Below, piece after piece: positions 61,155 to 64,000 of a stretch of 64,000 nt of DNA (positions within the stretch are counted from its first letter, which is position 1; the number at the start of each line of letters is the position of its first letter). The notes beneath the pieces are model-generated. The model was not told the origin of the DNA, ran no database searches, and saw nothing but the letters and a program-made list of their open reading frames with translations. Both the position numbers and the translations under genes were made by a program. This DNA is from an uncultured Clostridia bacterium. GTDB lineage: Bacteria > Bacillota > Clostridia > Christensenellales > Aristaeellaceae. The DNA is taken from positions 33,848 through 97,847 of the forward strand of contig CAMKNZ010000006.1 of the NCBI GenBank assembly GCA_946414315.1, read 5' to 3'.

Positions 61155-61837
61155 TGAAGCGGAATGAACTGCCGAAGGAGCCGTACTGGGACGGACCGCT
61201 GTCGCACCCCTTTTACAGCAAGGTTGTGAAGCGGATCCTGGACCTGCTGCTGGCGCTGATCCTGCTGATCCCGGGACTGATCCTGATGATCCCGCTGGCC
61301 GTCTGGGTGAAGCTGGATTCACCGGGACCGGTATTCTACCGGGCCGTACGGGGCGGGTATCATAACCAGCCCTTCCGCATCTTCAAATTCCGCAGCATGG
61401 TGGTGGACGCCGACAAGACCGGCGGATGCACCGCGAAAAACGACGACCGGGTAACCCGGGCCGGACGGATCATGCGGCGGCTGAAGATGGACGAGCTGCC
61501 CCAGCTGTTCAACATCATCAAGGGCGACATGAGTTTTGTGGGGCCGCGGCCGGAACTGCTGCTGTATACGGAACAGTATACGGAAGAACAGCAGTGCATC
61601 ATGTGGGTGCGGCCGGGCATTACAGACCGGAGCAGCATCGTATATATCGCGCAGGACGAGATCGTCGGCGAAGAGGATCCGGTCGCGAACTTTGAACGGC
61701 TGATCCTGCCGGAAAAGAACCGGCTGCGGGTGGAATACGCGAAAACACAGAGCTTCAAGCTGGACGCGCAGCTGTTTTGGGAAACGATCATAGGCGTTTT
61801 CAAAAAGGCCGACGACATGAGGAAAGAAAGCAAGTAA
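61154..61837 (+). CDS. Initiating sugar-phosphate transferase (polyprenyl-phosphate type)
   Basis: 227 aa, the monotopic phosphoglycosyl transferase family (WcaJ/PglC-like). An N-terminal re-entrant hydrophobic helix (KRILDLLLALILLIPGLILM, residues 26-45), then the catalytic FKFRSMVVDADK, RRLKMDELPQLFNIIKGDMS (Asp-Glu) and SFVGPRPELL. It transfers a sugar phosphate from a nucleotide sugar to undecaprenyl phosphate to begin a repeat unit on the inner face of the membrane. The sugar is not determinable. It overlaps parB by one base. Confidence 0.92.
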   Translation: MKRNELPKEPYWDGPLSHPFYSKVVKRILDLLLALILLIPGLILMIPLAVWVKLDSPGPVFYRAVRGGYHNQPFRIFKFRSMVVDADKTGGCTAKNDDRVTRAGRIMRRLKMDELPQLFNIIKGDMSFVGPRPELLLYTEQYTEEQQCIMWVRPGITDRSSIVYIAQDEIVGEEDPVANFERLILPEKNRLRVEYAKTQSFKLDAQLFWETIIGVFKKADDMRKESK

Positions 61838-61846
61838 GGAGAAAGC

Positions 61847-62719
61847 ATGGAGAGTTACGAGGCGCTGGTGCACAGCGGGTTTGAGGGGAAACCGGACGTC
61901 CGGGATCCGAAGACGCTGGCCTGGCTGATCCGCCGGAACGGTCTGGAAATGACCCATATCAGCCGGGGCAGCCATATCGGCAGCGTGCTCAGCGTGGCCG
62001 AGATCATTGCCGTGCTCTATTCCTCCGTGCTGAATGTGGATCCCAAAGAACCGAAGAAACCGGACCGGGACCGCCTGATCCTGAGCAAGGGCCACGCGGG
62101 CAGCGCCGTATACGCCGCCCTGGCGGAGACCGGCTTTTTCCCCGTGGAGCAGCTGAAAACCCACTACGCCAACGGGTCCATCCTGTCCGGCCATGTGAGC
62201 CATAAGGGCGTGCCCGGGGTTGAAGTGTCCACCGGTGCGCTGGGCCACGGCCTGGGGATCGGAGCGGGAATGGCGCTGGGCGCGAAGATGGACGGCGCGC
62301 GGTGGCGGACTTATGTGGTGCTGGGCGACGGCGAATGCGACGAAGGCTCCGTCTGGGAGGCGGCACTGCAGGCAGCCCAGTACAAACTGGACCGGCTGAT
62401 CGCCGTGGTGGACTATAACCATATGCAGAGCCTGACCACGGTGGAGGACACCCTGCGGCTGGAGCCCTTTGAACAGAAATGGAAGGATTTCGGCTGGAAC
62501 GCGGAGAGCGTGAACGGCCACGATACGGATGCGCTGATTGCGGCGTTCGGCCGGGCAAAAGAGAATGCGGGCAGCCGGAAACCATATGTGATCCTTGCCC
62601 ATACGGTGAAGGGCAAGGGCGTATCCTTCATGGAAAACAATATCCTGTGGCACTACCGCACGCCCCAGGGTGAGGAATACGACGCGGCACTGAAGGAACT
62701 GGAGGCGCAAAGGCCGTGA
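61847..62719 (+). CDS. Transketolase, N-terminal (thiamine-binding) subunit
   Basis: 290 aa. SRGSHIGSVLSVAEIIAVLY, SKGHAGSAVYAALAE and GALGHGLGIGAGMALGAKMD lead to the thiamine diphosphate/metal motif LGDGECDEGSVWEAALQA (Gly-Asp-Gly to Asn-like). It ends before the pyrimidine-binding half, which is the next gene. Split transketolases are common in archaea and some Firmicutes. AAGGAG precedes the start. Its position between a polysaccharide transferase and licD suggests a role in making an unusual sugar rather than only central metabolism. Confidence 0.93.
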   Translation: MESYEALVHSGFEGKPDVRDPKTLAWLIRRNGLEMTHISRGSHIGSVLSVAEIIAVLYSSVLNVDPKEPKKPDRDRLILSKGHAGSAVYAALAETGFFPVEQLKTHYANGSILSGHVSHKGVPGVEVSTGALGHGLGIGAGMALGAKMDGARWRTYVVLGDGECDEGSVWEAALQAAQYKLDRLIAVVDYNHMQSLTTVEDTLRLEPFEQKWKDFGWNAESVNGHDTDALIAAFGRAKENAGSRKPYVILAHTVKGKGVSFMENNILWHYRTPQGEEYDAALKELEAQRP

Positions 62720-63639
62720 GAGACGCGTTCGCGCGGGTCCTTGAGCAGGAGATGGAGCAGAATGAACGGATCGTACTGATCACAGGCGATCTGGGCTTCG
62801 GCGTGCTCCGGCGGATCCATGAACGCTTTCCGAACCGGCTGATCAACGCGGGCATCGCGGAGCAGAGCATGGTCAGCCTGGCGGCGGGCCTTGCTTCCAC
62901 CGGCCGGACCGTGCTGGTCTATTCCATCGGCAATTTCCCGGTGCTGCGTCCCCTGGAACAGATCCGGAACGACTGCGTGTATCACAGCGCGGACGTGAAG
63001 ATCGTGTGCGTGGGCGGCGGCTTTGTATACGGCAGTCTGGGCATGAGCCACCACGCGACCGAGGACATGGCGATCATGCGGGCGATTCCCGGGATTACCT
63101 GCTACACACCCGGCGATCCTGCGGAAACGGAGATCGTGACCCGGGATATGCTCTGGCGGAAGGGTACCTGCTATCTGCGCCTTGGCCGGGGCGGCGAACC
63201 GGAAGTGCACGACGGCCCGGTGAAAGGCTGGACCTTCCCCAGGGCGATCCGGCTGCGGGGCGGTAAGGATATCGCGATCCTGAGCGCCGGCGGGATCCTG
63301 ACCCAGGCTGTGGACGCCGCGGAGCGGCTGGCAGCGAAGGGAATCAGCGCGCAGGTGGTCAGCTTCCCCTGCCTGAAACCCCTGGATACGGACACGGTGA
63401 CGGAACTGCTGAATTCCTTTGACCGGATCATTACGGTGGAGGAGCATACGATCATCGGCGGTTTCGGCAGCGCGGTATGCGAGCTGGCCGCGGAAACGGG
63501 CAGCAGCTGCCGGGTGAAACGGATCGGCCTGCAGGACTGCTTCACCGCCGTGGTGGGCGACCGGCAGTATCTGAGGGAAGTATACGGAATGGACGGGAAG
63601 GCGATCGCCGAAAAGGCCGAAGCGTTCCTGAAGGAGTGA
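62716..63639 (+). CDS. Transketolase, C-terminal (pyrimidine-binding) subunit
   Basis: 307 aa, starting with GTG 62716 that overlaps the N-subunit stop by 4 bases, a coupled pair. It carries LITGDLGFGV, RLINAGIAEQSMVSLAAGLA (Glu for the TPP pyrimidine), GSLGMSHHATEDMAIMRAIP and a C-terminal regulatory-like domain with ITVEEHTIIGGFGSAVCE. Together with the preceding subunit it would make a complete heterotetrameric transketolase. The sugar exchanged is not predictable by eye. Confidence 0.93.
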   Translation: MRDAFARVLEQEMEQNERIVLITGDLGFGVLRRIHERFPNRLINAGIAEQSMVSLAAGLASTGRTVLVYSIGNFPVLRPLEQIRNDCVYHSADVKIVCVGGGFVYGSLGMSHHATEDMAIMRAIPGITCYTPGDPAETEIVTRDMLWRKGTCYLRLGRGGEPEVHDGPVKGWTFPRAIRLRGGKDIAILSAGGILTQAVDAAERLAAKGISAQVVSFPCLKPLDTDTVTELLNSFDRIITVEEHTIIGGFGSAVCELAAETGSSCRVKRIGLQDCFTAVVGDRQYLREVYGMDGKAIAEKAEAFLKE

Positions 63640-63645
63640 GCCGGG

Positions 63646-64000
63646 ATGAAGATCGAAATGACGCTGGACGAGATCCACGAGGAGCTGCTGGAACAGCTGA
63701 GGGATATCACGAAGATCTGCGACGCCCACGGGATCGAATACAACCTGATGTGCGGCACGCTGCTGGGCGCCGTGCGGCACAAGGGATTCATTCCCTGGGA
63801 CGACGACGTGGATCTGCTGATGACCCGGGAAGAGTTTACGAAATTCCGCAAGGTTTATCCCGAAGAATGCGACAGACGGTTTGAACTGACTTATCTGGAC
63901 ACCTGGACGCCCCGGGTAATGAACCGGGATCCGGAGAAGGCGGCGGCCTTCACCGATTTTTTTATCCTGGATCCGCTCCCGCCGGAGGGACTGCAGCGGA
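63646..64000 (+). CDS. LicD-family phosphotransferase, N-terminal part
   Basis: 118 codons before the window end; the frame is still open, so the C-terminus is missing. The LicD hallmark GTLLGAVRHKGFIPWDDDVD, followed by LLMTREEFTKF, is complete, with the Asp cluster that binds metal and the substrate phosphate. LicD enzymes transfer phosphocholine or a similar phospho-group from a CDP-linked donor to a surface glycan or lipid. AAGGAG lies 6 bases before the ATG. It follows the transketolase pair with a 6-base gap, in a polysaccharide locus. Confidence 0.92.
   Translation, partial: MKIEMTLDEIHEELLEQLRDITKICDAHGIEYNLMCGTLLGAVRHKGFIPWDDDVDLLMTREEFTKFRKVYPEECDRRFELTYLDTWTPRVMNRDPEKAAAFTDFFILDPLPPEGLQR

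Overview
This 64 kb window (GC-rich, densely coding, strong AGGAGG-type ribosome binding sites) reads as the chromosome of a Clostridia-like Firmicute. The markers are an IreB-family protein, PTS EIIA-HPr-EI, LuxS, ParAB and many secreted proteins with Gram-positive-style signal peptides. The gene style (HD-GYP and SpoIIE-type phosphatases, Ig-like surface protein, GH27 and GH13 glycosidases, LicD) suits a gut or rumen anaerobe, perhaps near Christensenellales/Aristaeellaceae; that placement is inference. There is no rRNA, no CRISPR array, no complete insertion sequence and no recognisable phage.

Layout. 1-8.3 kb: the end of a GH27 alpha-galactosidase, pyrH, prfC-typA (translational GTPases), then a minus-strand set of secreted proteins including a parvulin foldase. 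8.4-18.3 kb: an HD-GYP sensor; a three-gene set ending in a 57-aa peptide with a bacteriocin-like leader and two CxxC pairs; a decayed region of about 0.9 kb that still holds a tidy 28-codon transcription unit; a SpoIIE-type phosphatase with a STAS protein; a thioredoxin-like secreted protein; luxS; DUF402, HAD and membrane proteins. 18.5-22.0 kb: tRNA-Glu(CTC), tRNA-Gln(CTG), gltX and glnS together on the minus strand. 22.1-27 kb: ireB, an Ig-like surface protein, mnmG and a MATE remnant.

27-30.3 kb: a 1094-aa AMP-ligase/ACP/alpha-oxoamine synthase fusion, the most chemically interesting gene here. 30.5-36 kb: free-methionine sulfoxide reductase, GIY-YIG, an MBL-fold lipoprotein, a second SpoIIE-type phosphatase with a Cache-like sensor, and a GH3-family acyl-adenylating enzyme. 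36-38.5 kb: crr-ptsH-ptsI, whose HPr has Lys at the regulatory Ser46 position. 38.8-42.8 kb: an amylosucrase-like GH13, a condensation-fold acyltransferase-like protein and a DUF6320-type membrane protein.

42.9-54.8 kb: an eight-gene operon (exported membrane protein, ABC ATPase, permease, Gly-rich membrane protein, MoxR, DUF58, BatA-like VWA, double-VWA protein) resembling a cell-envelope assembly machine. 54.9-64 kb: a SUV3-like RNA helicase, znuCB-type metal transporter genes, rpiB, parAB, and then, with almost no gap, a polysaccharide locus (glycosyl-phosphate transferase, split transketolase, LicD) that runs off the window end.

Promoters and terminators listed were found by eye as hexamer pairs with 16-18 bp spacing and GC-rich hairpins with T-tracts; none has been tested. 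Domain names are recognition by motif, not database hits.
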